64,000 nt of DNA from NCBI GenBank assembly GCA_963575745.1, contig CAUYUJ010016305.1:395001-459000 (forward strand). Reading direction: 5' to 3'. Position 1 is the stretch's first letter. Every line of letters starts with the position of its first letter. A model generated the notes under the pieces. The model was given only the letters and a program-made list of their open reading frames with translations, made no database searches and was not told the origin of the DNA. This document shows positions 52,463 through 61,400 of this stretch, piece after piece. This DNA is from Prorocentrum cordatum (Eukaryota; Sar; Dinophyceae; Prorocentrales; Prorocentraceae). Made by a program: the position numbers and the translations under genes.

Positions 52463-53194
52463 CTGAGATGTGGAGTTTCTGTCTGAGCAACCTTGACCTG
52501 TCTGGTCGCGCTGCCGGCTTGAAAAATCCACCACCAACTCGGTCTCGCGCGGGGGAGGGCCGCTCCAACCTGGGGCATCGACCACCTGCACGTCTGCAGC
52601 CCAGATGGAGGCTGGGTCTGATCGCTGCCGTCCTTTAGGGTCTGCCCTCCAGCGGGCTCCCCAGGGACCACCAGCCCCGAATCTCCTGCGCGCCACCGCC
52701 TCCACTGCGGTGAGGGGGCAAGGCCGCTCCACGCTGGGGCATCGACCGCCTGCGCGTCTGCAGCCCAGGGTGGAGGCTGAGTCTGATCGAAGGCATCGAC
52801 CACCCGCACGTCTGCGGCTTCGATCCAAGACCCGCTGCCTGCCTTTAGGGTCTGCCTTGCAACGGGCTCCCCAGGGGCCGCCAGCCCCAAAACACCAGCG
52901 CGCCACCGTCTCGCCTGCGGTGCGGGGGCAAGGCCGCTCCAACTTGGGGCATCGATCGCCTGCGCGTCTGCAGCCCAAGGTGGAGGCTGGATCCGATCGA
53001 AGGCATCGACCACCCGCACGTCTGCGGCATCGATGCAGGACCCGCTGCCTGCCTTTAGGGTCTGCCCTTCCACGGGCTCCCCAGGGGCCGCCAGCCCCGA
53101 AAAATCTGCGCGCCGCCTGCCTGACAGCTGATCCCTGAAAAAATCCAGCAGGGTGCCAGGCGGTGGCCTGCCCATCAGCTGGCGGCCGTCGCAC
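52463..53194 (-). pseudogene. LINE ORF2 N-terminal linker with tandem repeats
   Basis: From a possible ORF2 start (MGRPPPGTLLDFFRDQLSGR, about 53178) the minus frame reads two and a half units of a 70-residue repeat: FSGLAAPGEPVEGQTLKAGS, DAADVRVVDAFDRIQPPPWA and SWSGLAPAPQARRWRAG, then again. It precedes the endonuclease. The repeat is Pro/Ala/Asp-rich and probably disordered. No known domain. Confidence 0.55.
52638..53100 (+). repeat. ~210-bp tandem repeat in the LINE linker
   Basis: GGGTCTGCC followed by CGGGCTCCCCAGGG recurs at about 52637, 52848 and 53059, 211 bp apart; the first interval lacks part of the unit. The period of about 70 codons keeps or nearly keeps frame. Confidence 0.85.
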
Positions 53195-53200
53195 TGAACC

Positions 53201-54349
53201 CTAAAGGCCCGACCCACCGCCTTCGGCCAGCTTGGCTCTGGCCGCGTCGACAGCAGCTTGCAGCTCCTGGGTGCTGGGAGTGTCGGCTCCCCCTGTGGGT
53301 GTCGTGGCCGATCCAGGCACTGCAGGCTCAGCACCAGAAGCGGCAGCACCAGCCGCTGGAGGAGCCCCAGGTGCCGCTGGGGGTGGCGTTCCAGGCTGGA
53401 CGTCTGCGGCGGCGCTGGCGCCATCGCTGCTGTCGGACTGGCGGGCACGCTTGGCCGACAGGCGCTTCCGCATGTCTTTGGCTTCCGCCCTGAGCCGCTG
53501 AATGTTGTCGGCGCTGGGCCCGATGGCCGCCGCAATTGCCTTCTGGATCTCAGCCGCCATGTTGCTCTTGAGGGCAAGCCACCGCTGCTTGTCCCCGTCT
53601 TCGATTTCGAGCTCACTGAGGTCGAGAGCATCGCCGTCCACGATCTCCACGCCTTCGAAGCCACTCTCCTCCCCCAGCAGCTGCGACAGGTTGATCTGGG
53701 AGCCCGTCGGCACATGCACCGCCTCAGGCGGAGGCCCCGCACCAGGCGTCGAGCCGCGGGCCTTCTGCAGCTCGGCCTTGAGCTCCTCTTGCCAGGCAGT
53801 CTTGGCCTGCACCGCCCAGACTGCCGCCTCCTGGGTCCGCTGGCTGCACTCCGCCAGCCAGCGCCGCGCCTCGTCCTCCTGGTGGACCGCGTGCTCCAAG
53901 GCCTTCTCCGCCCTCCTGCACGCCACGCCTTTCGCACTGATGGTCTCCTCCAACAGCGGCTGGCGGGCTGGCTGCGCAGGCGCGGGCGGAGCCACCACTT
54001 GGACCAGGGCCTGCAGCTCCTGCGCTCCTGCGTCCGCCTTGACATGCTGCTGGAGCTGCGCGAGGAGCTCAGCCACTGTCGGCTGCTGGCCCGCCCCTCG
54101 CTGTGGTGGCGTCGAGACCCGCGGTGCCTCCAGGCGGCTGGGTGCCCAGGTCCCTGGCGGGTGCGCGGGCCCTTGCTGGCCACCACCCTCACCACCTGGC
54201 GACCAAACTCCTTTGGCCTGGCGCCACGGCGGCGGCGGCGAGGGGACCAGCGCATTGCCACAGGAGAAGCAGTGCTCGCGCGACTTCCAGTTCCAGCGGT
54301 AGCGGCAGCTTGAGCAAGAAAGGTAGCCTTTGGCGGCATCCTTGCCCAT
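53201..54349 (-). CDS. LINE ORF1: zinc-finger, coiled-coil RNA-binding candidate
   Basis: Unbroken 382-codon frame, ATG 54349 to stop 53201. Residues 9-34 hold C-x2-C-x11-C-x2-C (YLSCSSCRYRWNWKSREHCF, Cys12, 15, 27, 30), close to a RanBP2-type or ribbon zinc finger. Residues about 90-190 are Ala/Gln/Glu-rich helix with coiled-coil character (TVAELLAQLQQHVKADAGAQ, EKALEHAVHQEDEARRWLAE). An acidic stretch (GVEIVDGDALDLSELEIEDG) and a second basic helix (RLRAEAKDMRKRLSAKRARQ) follow, then a Pro/Ala tail. By position it is ORF1, which in LINEs coats the RNA. It is the only intact ORF of this copy. Confidence 0.7.
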   Translation of the reverse strand: MGKDAAKGYLSCSSCRYRWNWKSREHCFSCGNALVPSPPPPWRQAKGVWSPGGEGGGQQGPAHPPGTWAPSRLEAPRVSTPPQRGAGQQPTVAELLAQLQQHVKADAGAQELQALVQVVAPPAPAQPARQPLLEETISAKGVACRRAEKALEHAVHQEDEARRWLAECSQRTQEAAVWAVQAKTAWQEELKAELQKARGSTPGAGPPPEAVHVPTGSQINLSQLLGEESGFEGVEIVDGDALDLSELEIEDGDKQRWLALKSNMAAEIQKAIAAAIGPSADNIQRLRAEAKDMRKRLSAKRARQSDSSDGASAAADVQPGTPPPAAPGAPPAAGAAASGAEPAVPGSATTPTGGADTPSTQELQAAVDAARAKLAEGGGSGL

Positions 54350-54507
54350 GGGCTCCTCCAGGAGCTCACCGAGAAAGGAGGGATGTTGTGCCAGTCAGGC
54401 ACAGGGTACAATCGCGGAGTGGCCGTGAGGCCGCGTGTGAAAACAGCCTGGACGCTGGCCCAGGGATCGCAGGTGGGGGCGCACCTCCCCCTTGCCAACC
54501 TCAAGTC
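54350..54507 (-). other. LINE 5' UTR
   Basis: About 160 bases between the spliced-leader relics and the ORF1 ATG. No internal promoter motif could be recognised; the context (leader at the extreme 5' end) implies the copied RNA was trans-spliced. Confidence 0.5.
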
Positions 54508-54549
54508 GCTGAGCCTCCCGCTACGGACTTGAGCCAAAATGACTACGGA
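54508..54549 (-). other. DinoSL and a second degenerate leader at the LINE 5' end
   Basis: The minus strand at 54549-54528 matches the 22-nt dinoflagellate spliced leader at 21 positions: it starts TCCGTAGTCATTTTGGC and ends TCAAG, the only change being C to T at position 8. Directly behind it TCCGTAGCGGGAGGCTCAGC (54527-54508) shares TCCGTAGC and GGCTCA with the leader and looks like an older, mutated one. The GGA microsatellite starts six bases upstream, so the leader is the true 5' end of the insertion. Confidence 0.85.
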
Positions 54550-54555
54550 ACGACT

Positions 54556-54935
54556 CGGTGAGGAGGAGGAGGAGGAGGAGGAGGAGAAGGAGGAGGAGGA
54601 GGAGAAAGACGAAGAGGAGGAGAGGATGAGGAAGAAGGCGGGGGGGAGTACGAGGAGGAGAGGAGGCGGAGGCGGAGGACGGACAGGAGGCGGCGGAGAG
54701 GAGGAAGAGGAGGGGGAGGGGTACGGCGAGGAGGAGGGGGAGGCGTCGCGAGGACGAGAGGAAGAGAAGAGGAGGAGGATTCGGATGAGGAGGAAGAAGA
54801 GGAGGAGGACGAGAGGAGGGACACACGACCGGGAGAACAGGAGGAAGGGACGAGGGACCAGGAGAGAGGAGGGAGGAAGAAGTACGAGGAGGATGAGGAA
54901 AGAGAGGAAGAGGAACATGAGGAGAAGGAGCGCGG
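54556..54935. repeat. GGA microsatellite, right border of the LINE
   Basis: GAGGAGGAGG triplets with AAG, GAC and CGG interruptions. It is the same motif as at the left border (47524-47556), in the same orientation. Glu/Arg/Gly and Ser/Leu/Pro frames are artefacts; the apparent 1280-codon minus frame starts in it. Confidence 0.92.
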
Positions 54936-54949
54936 CAACGCTATGAAAA

Positions 54950-55394
54950 GTGGCCACCACATTAAACATGCATCAAACAAACTCCAAACGAGTTACGGGG
55001 GGTCAAAATCCTCCCCGACCAGAGCAACCTGCCGTCGGAGCTCTTGCGCCCGAAGCCCAGCTGACTCTGCCTCCTCCCGAGAGCAGAACCCAAGAGGCGA
55101 CGGGCCTCGCAGAAGGTCGACCCCAGTCCCCGCCCAAGCACATCCACCCCCGCCCGACATGGTCGCAAGAGAGCCTCTGGACAGAGGCGGCGCAAGCTGC
55201 GGGAGCTCGTCCAGACCCATCTTGGACGCCAAGTACTCTCGAGAAAGATCCGATAACGCGGCCGCTCGCGAGACCCGAAACTCTTGCTTCGAAGGATGGC
55301 GGCCTTGCAAAAGCCAATGCAACTGCCTCTCACGACGCGGGGAACGGTGGCCCGGACAATCTAACGCAAACGCCGTTTTTCCCCCGTGCCCTCC
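54950..55394 (+). CDS. Hypothetical protein fragment, runs into the gap
   Basis: Plus frame from ATG 54950: MATTLNMHQTNSKRVTGGQN, QLTLPPPESRTQEATGLAEG, IHPRPTWSQESLWTEAAQAA, ending at the N run with DNLTQTPFFPRAL. Pro/Thr/Ala/Glu-rich, probably disordered. No family. The frame on the far side of the gap is unrelated sequence, so the apparent continuation there is not real. Confidence 0.3.
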
Positions 55395-55494
55395 NNNNNN
55401 NNNNNNNNNNNNNNNNNNNNNNNNNNNNNNNNNNNNNNNNNNNNNNNNNNNNNNNNNNNNNNNNNNNNNNNNNNNNNNNNNNNNNNNNNNNNNN
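55395..55494. other. Assembly gap, 100 N
   Basis: Exactly 100 N. The next base starts a second copy of the sequence from 43062, so the join may be wrong. Confidence 0.99.
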
Positions 55495-56182
55495 ACACGC
55501 GCTCAATTTTGTCACAAAGATTCCTTCTGAAATTCTATACAAAACAATGGTGGTGTGCTGCACACGGTTGATGTGGTACACACAGGCGCAGTGGCGTACA
55601 CAAGCACTGCAATGCACGCAAGCAATGTGGTGTACATTGGTGCTGTGTTGCGCACGGCTGATGTGGTGTACGGAAGCGCTGTGGTGTACGCAGGAGCTGC
55701 TGTGCCCGCAGGTACGGTGGCACAAACTGACGTTGTGTTGCACGCGGCTGCTGTGGTGTACATCGGCGGTGTGGTGTACACAGGCGCTGTGGTGCACGCG
55801 GGCACTGTGATGTACACAAGCATGTGGTGCATATCGCCACCTACATGTTCGTGCTACCCGTCCTCCGTCATTCCTAACCATTCCCAAACGCCGCCAGCGC
55901 GAAACGTGACGTCATCGACCCCCTCCCCCCCAGATGATTGCCGTCATCGACCCGGACTTAAAAACAGGCTCCAGCCGCGTCCGCGCGCACGACGACGATG
56001 AGCGACGAGCGACGAACCACGAGCGACGACGACGAACGACGACGACGACGACGCCTGCGGACCAGACATCTATGCAGATTCCTACGCGGACACCTACGCG
56101 GATCCCAATGCGCACGGCGGCAGTGCCCGGAGCGAACTGGGGGGCGGGGAGCGTTACGTCATAGGGGGGGGGAACGGGGGCC

Positions 56183-56392
56183 ATGACGCCCGTCATGCCC
56201 CAAGCAATAAAGGAATGGCCTCTTTACAACACAAGAGACCCAACCTTCTACAGCTACATTGACAGGCTCCGCTCACAGCAGACACGGTACGAGCACTTCC
56301 TCGACAGCCTCCAAAGCAACGACATGCCAGAGGTATCATACAAAGAGCAACCACCCAAGCCGATGGTGCGGCTCTACAGGGCACCACCCTAG
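56183..56392 (+). CDS. Small hypothetical protein, 69 aa (second copy)
   Basis: Identical to 43750-43959. The left half of the inverted-repeat element is absent here because the duplication starts inside it. Confidence 0.38.
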   Translation: MTPVMPQAIKEWPLYNTRDPTFYSYIDRLRSQQTRYEHFLDSLQSNDMPEVSYKEQPPKPMVRLYRAPP

Positions 56393-56842
56393 CCCAAGCC
56401 GACAGCCGACAGGTTACGAGGACAATGGCCGCGAAGCAGACTGGGTACTGACCGGCCAAACATCTACCATAAGTGCCTGCAATACGTCAGCTACCGCAGA
56501 ACATCGTCTACTGATATCCCCTCTCACTTCTTCTTTTTGTACGTAACTCGACCAGGCAGCTCAACGCGTGCATCATGACCGACACTCCCTCTCCTCCTCT
56601 GACGATAGCTTGACTGATGCTGATTGCTTTCCAAATGTGCGGGTCGTAACGCGCAGGACAGAACTTCCGACCCATTGCCCAGCAGTTGTCCCCAACAATC
56701 CCGCGCTGGGTTTTCCCGCCTCTTCCTTCTCCTCCCCGCCTCCTGCCGTCTGCCCCACACTGTGTTCCCAACCCTCCTGTGTTCTCCACCTCTCCGCTTC
56801 TCTCCTCTCCCGCCTATCCCCTCTTCCTGCGCTGTTCCCTGA

Positions 56843-57145
56843 GTGGCTGCGAGTGCGCAACCGTCGCCACGTTTGTGGGCGCCCAGGAGGTCCAGCGGAG
56901 TGGAGGCACACGTGCACCCAGACGTGACGTCGCGGCTCCCTGGGGGGTTGCGAGTTCGTTTGGTCCTGGGAAGTCTGGCGGAATGGAGGGACACGCGCAC
57001 CCAGGCGAGACATCGCAGTTCCTTGCGGGACTGCGCAACCGTCGCTACGTTCGTGGGCTTTTGGGGGTTCCAGCGGACAGGAGGGATATGCAGCCCCAGC
57101 CGAGACCTCTTGTCTCCCAGCCCTCGGAGGGTTGCTCCTGCGCAC
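56843..57145 (-). repeat. Reversed minisatellite units (second copy)
   Basis: Same as 44410-44712. Confidence 0.65.
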
Positions 57146-57712
57146 TGCGGATCATTCAACATGTTTGTTCGGATTGAACGGTCCTGGGTATAGGTGCCAC
57201 ATGTTTTACAAGGATTGGGTACGTCGCAGGGTAATTGTTCGAAGAATGACACATCATATGATCCGCTCTCCTCCTCGCTGTCCTCCTCCTCCTCCTCCTC
57301 CAATTCTCCTCCTCCTTCTCTTCCTCTTCCTCCGTTTTATTCGACCTATGTGAGAAACCAGCATGTCGCGTTCTTGCAGGTGTTTTAAGCAAATAAATCC
57401 GACTCGGGTCACTGTACTTGGTGGGCGCCGCGGAAATTGAGAGACCATGAGCCCAGGACAGGGACAGAACAGAGAGTAGGCGCCCGCCAGGTAGAGAGCG
57501 ACACACACCTTAATGGATAGTACCTAGATAGTAGGGCCCCCCTTGATTAATGGTGAGTTACCGTCTCGGCAAGTTAAGATGCGAAACTGAAAACGTGCAG
57601 TTTCAGGGTTGCAGCCCAGGGTTTAAGGTTGACCCCAATTCTGGTGCATCATTCCCGCCATGACACCCCCGCTACATAATAACCAGCCCATCCCCCTCCC
57701 GAGGTTAGAGTG

Positions 57713-58993
57713 AGGCTGGCTGAGCTGCGCACGCTGCCAGGCACGCTGTGACTGTAGGCTGGCCCTGAGGGCTGGCCCGTCGTGCCAGTAGGTACGGGCT
57801 TGCATGTGGTGTGCTGTTGGAGGAGGCTGTCGTAAGAATAGCAGTTGCTTTTTGTCTAACGCAAAATGGGGCTGTCTGTGCTGCGAGCTGCCACGCCAAC
57901 TATTAGCCCTCCTCCCGAGAGCCAAATTGCGGTTGACTATGCTGCACGCTGCCAAGCAACAATAAAGTAGACTGGCCCTGCGGGCTGGCCTGTCATAGCC
58001 TGTGGAGATACAGGCTTGCAAGATAGCACGGCTAGTGGAGACGTGTTGCAGCACGAATGTACGGGTGGTCGTATCCTCTTCCCCCTTCTCTCAAGAGTCC
58101 CGTCCCAGGCGTCAGAGTGTGGTTGGCTGCCTTGCACGCTGTCAGGTAGAAAAAAGTAGTAGGCTCTCCCTACGGGCTGGCCTGTCATAGCCTGTGGAGA
58201 TACAAACTTGCAAGATAGCACGGCTAATGGAGACGTGTTGCAGCACGAATGTACGGGTGGTCGTATCCTCTTCCCCCTTCCCTCAAGAGTCCCGTCCCAG
58301 GCGTCAGAGTGTGGTTGGCTGCCTTGCACGCTGTCAGGTAGAAAAAAAGTAGTAGGCTCTCCCTACGGGCTGGCCTGTCATAGCCTGTGGAGATACAGGC
58401 GTTCACGATCGTACTGCCATGGAGACTGCTGCAGCAAGAAATGTACGTATGGCCGACGAGTATTAGCTCGGCTTGCCTTGTGGCGCCGCCTTTGCCAGGT
58501 GGCACAATAACAGAGTAAGCAAAACATAGTAGGCGTCTGGAGACTATCTGATTTGGGTTGTGACGTAAGTAAAGAGGTGGGGACGCTCCTTGTCAGTCAG
58601 GGATTCCCTAAGTAAACAGCCTGGTGTGCGGTGAAGCAAGCGAGTGGCTGCGGGCTTTGGCAATTCTCGGGTTGCTACCCCGGGTGTTTGGGTTTGCCCC
58701 GAACCACTTGGACCTGGCGCCCCGTGCTTTTTTGAAGTAAGTTCTCGGGTTGAACACAACCCCAGTGCACCTTGTAAAGGTCAGAGCGGCTGGCTGTGAG
58801 CGCACGGTCATGCAGATGTGAGTAGGCTGGCGGGGCTGGCCTGGCATAGCCTGTGGAAGTAACGGCTTGCAGAAGTGCAGCTAGAGGGGAGGAGAAACGT
58901 GCGACAGAAAATGACGAGTGTCCGTGTGGTACAGGCTTGTAAGGTGGCATCGTTTTGTTGAGAGATGCTTGTAGCAGTAGACGGGTGTCTGCG
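57713..58993 (+). repeat. ~192-bp tandem repeat (second copy)
   Basis: Same as 45280-46560; the 192-bp anchors are at about 57984, 58176 and 58368. Confidence 0.85.
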
Positions 58994-59206
58994 CTCGCTG
59001 CAGTTCTTGGATTGTTGCCCAGGGTTTTTCTGGTTAGCCCCAACCCGTGCTGTCACCCACTTCTCAGCCAACTACTCCACCAATCCGCCCGTAACCAGCC
59101 CACCTAAGTCTAGAAGATCAGAGAGTGATAGCTTGCCAGGAAGCATAGAGAGAGGCCGAGTAGGCAAGCAGCAACAACGGGTAAGAAAAAGGGGGAGGGG
59201 TCCAGG

Positions 59207-59671
59207 CTAAGTATGTATGCAAAAAAACGGTGTTCGCTTGCTGTTGTTAAATGCCGTGGCTGTGCATTTGTTAAAAGTGGGGCCACGTCTTGAATCAGAA
59301 ACCCCAAAGGTAAATTGGATAAGGTGAGTCCACCATGCAGGTATCCGAAGAAGCGGGGTCACGCTCTGGATGGGGACCCCAGAGGTACAAGCACGGTTGG
59401 GTTGGTGAGAAAGAATGAAGGCACCCTGTATAACAGGGGCCCCCAAGTCAGGACTAGCACGTTTTAAGAGGCGATCCAGAGTTTTGCCGCTTAAACCCAA
59501 ACCGGCAGAATTGTTGAGAAGGAGGAACCACCAGCGTGTCAGAAAGGCGGAGAAGCGATAACCACCACGCCTTGTGTTTGAACTGCCCTTGCTTGTTGTG
59601 CCCTGGCCTGGGCATGCGCCTCCAGCCGGGTGCGCTTCTTCAGCCGATGTGTCGTTCAGAAACGGCATCAT
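59207..59671 (-). CDS. Hypothetical protein, 154 aa (second copy)
   Basis: Identical to 46774-47238, with the same caveat that it may be a chance frame. Confidence 0.28.
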   Translation of the reverse strand: MMPFLNDTSAEEAHPAGGACPGQGTTSKGSSNTRRGGYRFSAFLTRWWFLLLNNSAGLGLSGKTLDRLLKRASPDLGAPVIQGAFILSHQPNRACTSGVPIQSVTPLLRIPAWWTHLIQFTFGVSDSRRGPTFNKCTATAFNNSKRTPFFCIHT

Positions 59672-59850
59672 TCATTCACTGCATACATCGATCGGCGCTC
59701 CCCCGCGCCGAGGCGACGGCGGGAGGAGGCGTGACCCTTCTCGGGGCGGCGGCTTGCGGCGGGGGCGTCGACGCGTGGTAGCCGCCCTCCTGCACCCGAG
59801 GGCGCGCGGCGCATTGGGGAGGGGGGGGGGGCAAAAGCGGAGGACAGATG

Positions 59851-60105
59851 ATCATGATGATGATGATGTTGATGATGATGTTGATGATGACGATGATGAT
59901 GTTGATGTTGTTGATGATGATGATGATGACGATGACGATGATGATGCTGGTGATGGTGAGGAGAAGGAGGAGGAGGAGGAGGAGGAGGAAAAGGTAGAGG
60001 AGGAGGAGGAGGAGAAGGGAGAGGAGGAGGAAGGAGGAGGAGGAGGGAGGAGGGGGAAGAGGAGGGAGGGGGGGCGAGGAGGAGGAGGAGGAGAAGGAGG
60101 ATCGC
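59851..60105. repeat. GAT then expanded GGA microsatellite
   Basis: The GAT part matches 47418-47522. The GGA part runs from about 59960 to 60100, against about 33 bp in the first copy. Confidence 0.92.
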
Positions 60106-60152
60106 ACGCCACTGAGGGGAAAGGGGGGGAGAAAGTCCGACGGTCCAAAAAA

Positions 60153-60242
60153 CCCAGGGGGCCCATCAAAGGGGAACTTTTTGTCACCCTGGCAGGAAGG
60201 CCAAAGACCTGCCAGGGGCCAACGACAGGGCCCCCCTCTGGG
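60153..60242 (-). other. Nested hairpins in the LINE 3' UTR (second copy)
   Basis: Inner stem 60187-60196 with 60208-60217 is unchanged. Outer stem is CCCAGGGGGCCC (60153-60164) with GGGCCCCCCTCTGGG (60228-60242), one G shorter on one side and with an extra TC pair on the other, so pairing is largely kept. Confidence 0.6.
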
Positions 60243-60245
60243 TAT

Positions 60246-61400
60246 CTAACCGCCCAGTTCTTCTTCCTCCAGATCTTTGTCTGGGTCTCGCTCCTTCAGC
60301 TTCGGTCCCAATTCAGCGGCTTCGAACTCATTGAGTCCAAACGCTTGCAGGACATCTGCCAGGCACAAAAATGCACGTGCAGGTGGGTCCGAAGTGGCCC
60401 TGGAGAAACCTCCTTCTCTCTTCTGGGCCTTCTTGGACTCCGAATCCCCCCCAACCAGCTCTCGCGCCCAAGCCCCAGGAGTTCGCCAAGAGCCCAGTTT
60501 GAGAGGCCTGTTGGGGTGCTTGCCCTTGCAGACAGCCCGAGTGTTCTTCCTGCCTGGGTCCACCAAGGCCTGCTGGGACCCTCCACAGCTCTTTCGTAGG
60601 CCTCTGGATCCCGCAGACACCGTGGCATACCCCCCGCAGGTCGAACAAAAAAGGATGGGAGGCTTGTTATCTTCAACCGCGAACTGAAGCAAAGCACGCC
60701 CTCCAATGAAGGCAGGGGTCTGGCGGGCATCCACTGCCAGCGCCAGCAACTCGGGCACCAAGGGCTCAGATGGAGGCCTCGAGGGCGGTGGAGGATCGTC
60801 GGGAGGAGGAGCAGGAGCAGCAGCAACCTCGTCACCGCCCTCCTCCTGCCTCCTCATCGCCTCCTCTAGTGCCTCCTCAAAGTCGGATCCCCCCTCCAGG
60901 GAGATCTCTGTGAGCCCCTGGGCCCCAACGTTGTCCCACCTGCCTTCCTGCACATAGTGGCCTTCAGCCCTACTAATGAACTGAAGGAGCAGGCGTGAGA
61001 CATGGGGCATGCCTTTGGACATCATGACCACATTGGACGGGCAACGACATAGCTCCGCACCCAACTTCGCAAGTCGATCAGCTTCGGCATTGCCCTCCCT
61101 CTCAAAGTGGCTGATCCGCCCTTCGCGCACATCTGTCATCGACGTGTGGGCCGCCACCCTACAAAAACTCACCAGAGCGGGCGTTCCTTCACGGAATGCC
61201 TCCTTCCAGATGTGTGCCCGAGCGTCGCCATCTCTCTGCGCATATCTGGCATTCTGACAAAATTGAACTGTGCCTTTGCAATCGGAATGAATCGTGCACC
61301 TGCCTACTAGATGTCTCAAGGCCATCAGGATGGCGTAATCCTCCCCGTCTCTGGCTACCTGGTCGGGGCCTTGTGGTGGGAAGGGGCCGCCCCGTGCCAC
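60246..61400 (-). CDS. LINE ORF2 C-terminal part: RNase H and Cys/His domain
   Basis: Unbroken 384-codon frame; the Met at 61400 is only the first in frame, since the protein continues upstream in another frame. RNase H positions: Glu20 (DGEDYAILMAL), Asp40 (CTIHSDCKGTVQ), Asp108 (FEREGNAEADRLAKLGAELC). The first Asp (LCDGSGVDG) lies in the upstream frame at about 61492. A Pro-rich linker (residues about 192-215) leads to a possible zinc domain with Cys252, Cys255, Cys272, Cys291 and His295, and an acidic C-terminus. The role in LINEs is to degrade template RNA after cDNA synthesis. A terminal Cys/His domain after RNase H is unusual. Confidence 0.72.
   Translation of the reverse strand: MARGGPFPPQGPDQVARDGEDYAILMALRHLVGRCTIHSDCKGTVQFCQNARYAQRDGDARAHIWKEAFREGTPALVSFCRVAAHTSMTDVREGRISHFEREGNAEADRLAKLGAELCRCPSNVVMMSKGMPHVSRLLLQFISRAEGHYVQEGRWDNVGAQGLTEISLEGGSDFEEALEEAMRRQEEGGDEVAAAPAPPPDDPPPPSRPPSEPLVPELLALAVDARQTPAFIGGRALLQFAVEDNKPPILFCSTCGGYATVSAGSRGLRKSCGGSQQALVDPGRKNTRAVCKGKHPNRPLKLGSWRTPGAWARELVGGDSESKKAQKREGGFSRATSDPPARAFLCLADVLQAFGLNEFEAAELGPKLKERDPDKDLEEEELGG

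Larger units (their letters stand above)
47558..54549 (-). mobile_element. LINE-type (non-LTR) retrotransposon, near full length
   Basis: About 7 kb on the minus strand. Order: spliced leader (54549-54528), ORF1 (54349-53201), ORF2 with a 70-residue repeat linker, APE-type endonuclease, RT, CCHC knuckle, RNase H and a Cys/His C-terminus, stop at 47702, structured 3' UTR, then a CCT microsatellite. Both flanks are GGA repeats on the plus strand. Endonuclease plus RT plus CCHC plus RNase H without LTRs places it among non-LTR elements with RNase H (the I/Jockey/R1-like side of the tree). ORF2 needs at least five frame changes and the RT has lost a catalytic Asp, so this copy is dead. Confidence 0.85.

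Noticed and set aside
51127-54969. A 1280-codon minus-strand open frame
   Set aside because: It is not one protein. Its start lies in the GGA microsatellite (Ser/Leu/Pro), then it runs out of frame through ORF1, and only its middle and end coincide with the LINE linker, the second half of the endonuclease and the pre-RT region.
54950-55810. Plus frame apparently spanning the N gap
   Set aside because: The parts before and after the gap are unrelated. The part after equals 43062 onward, where the same frame is minisatellite translation.
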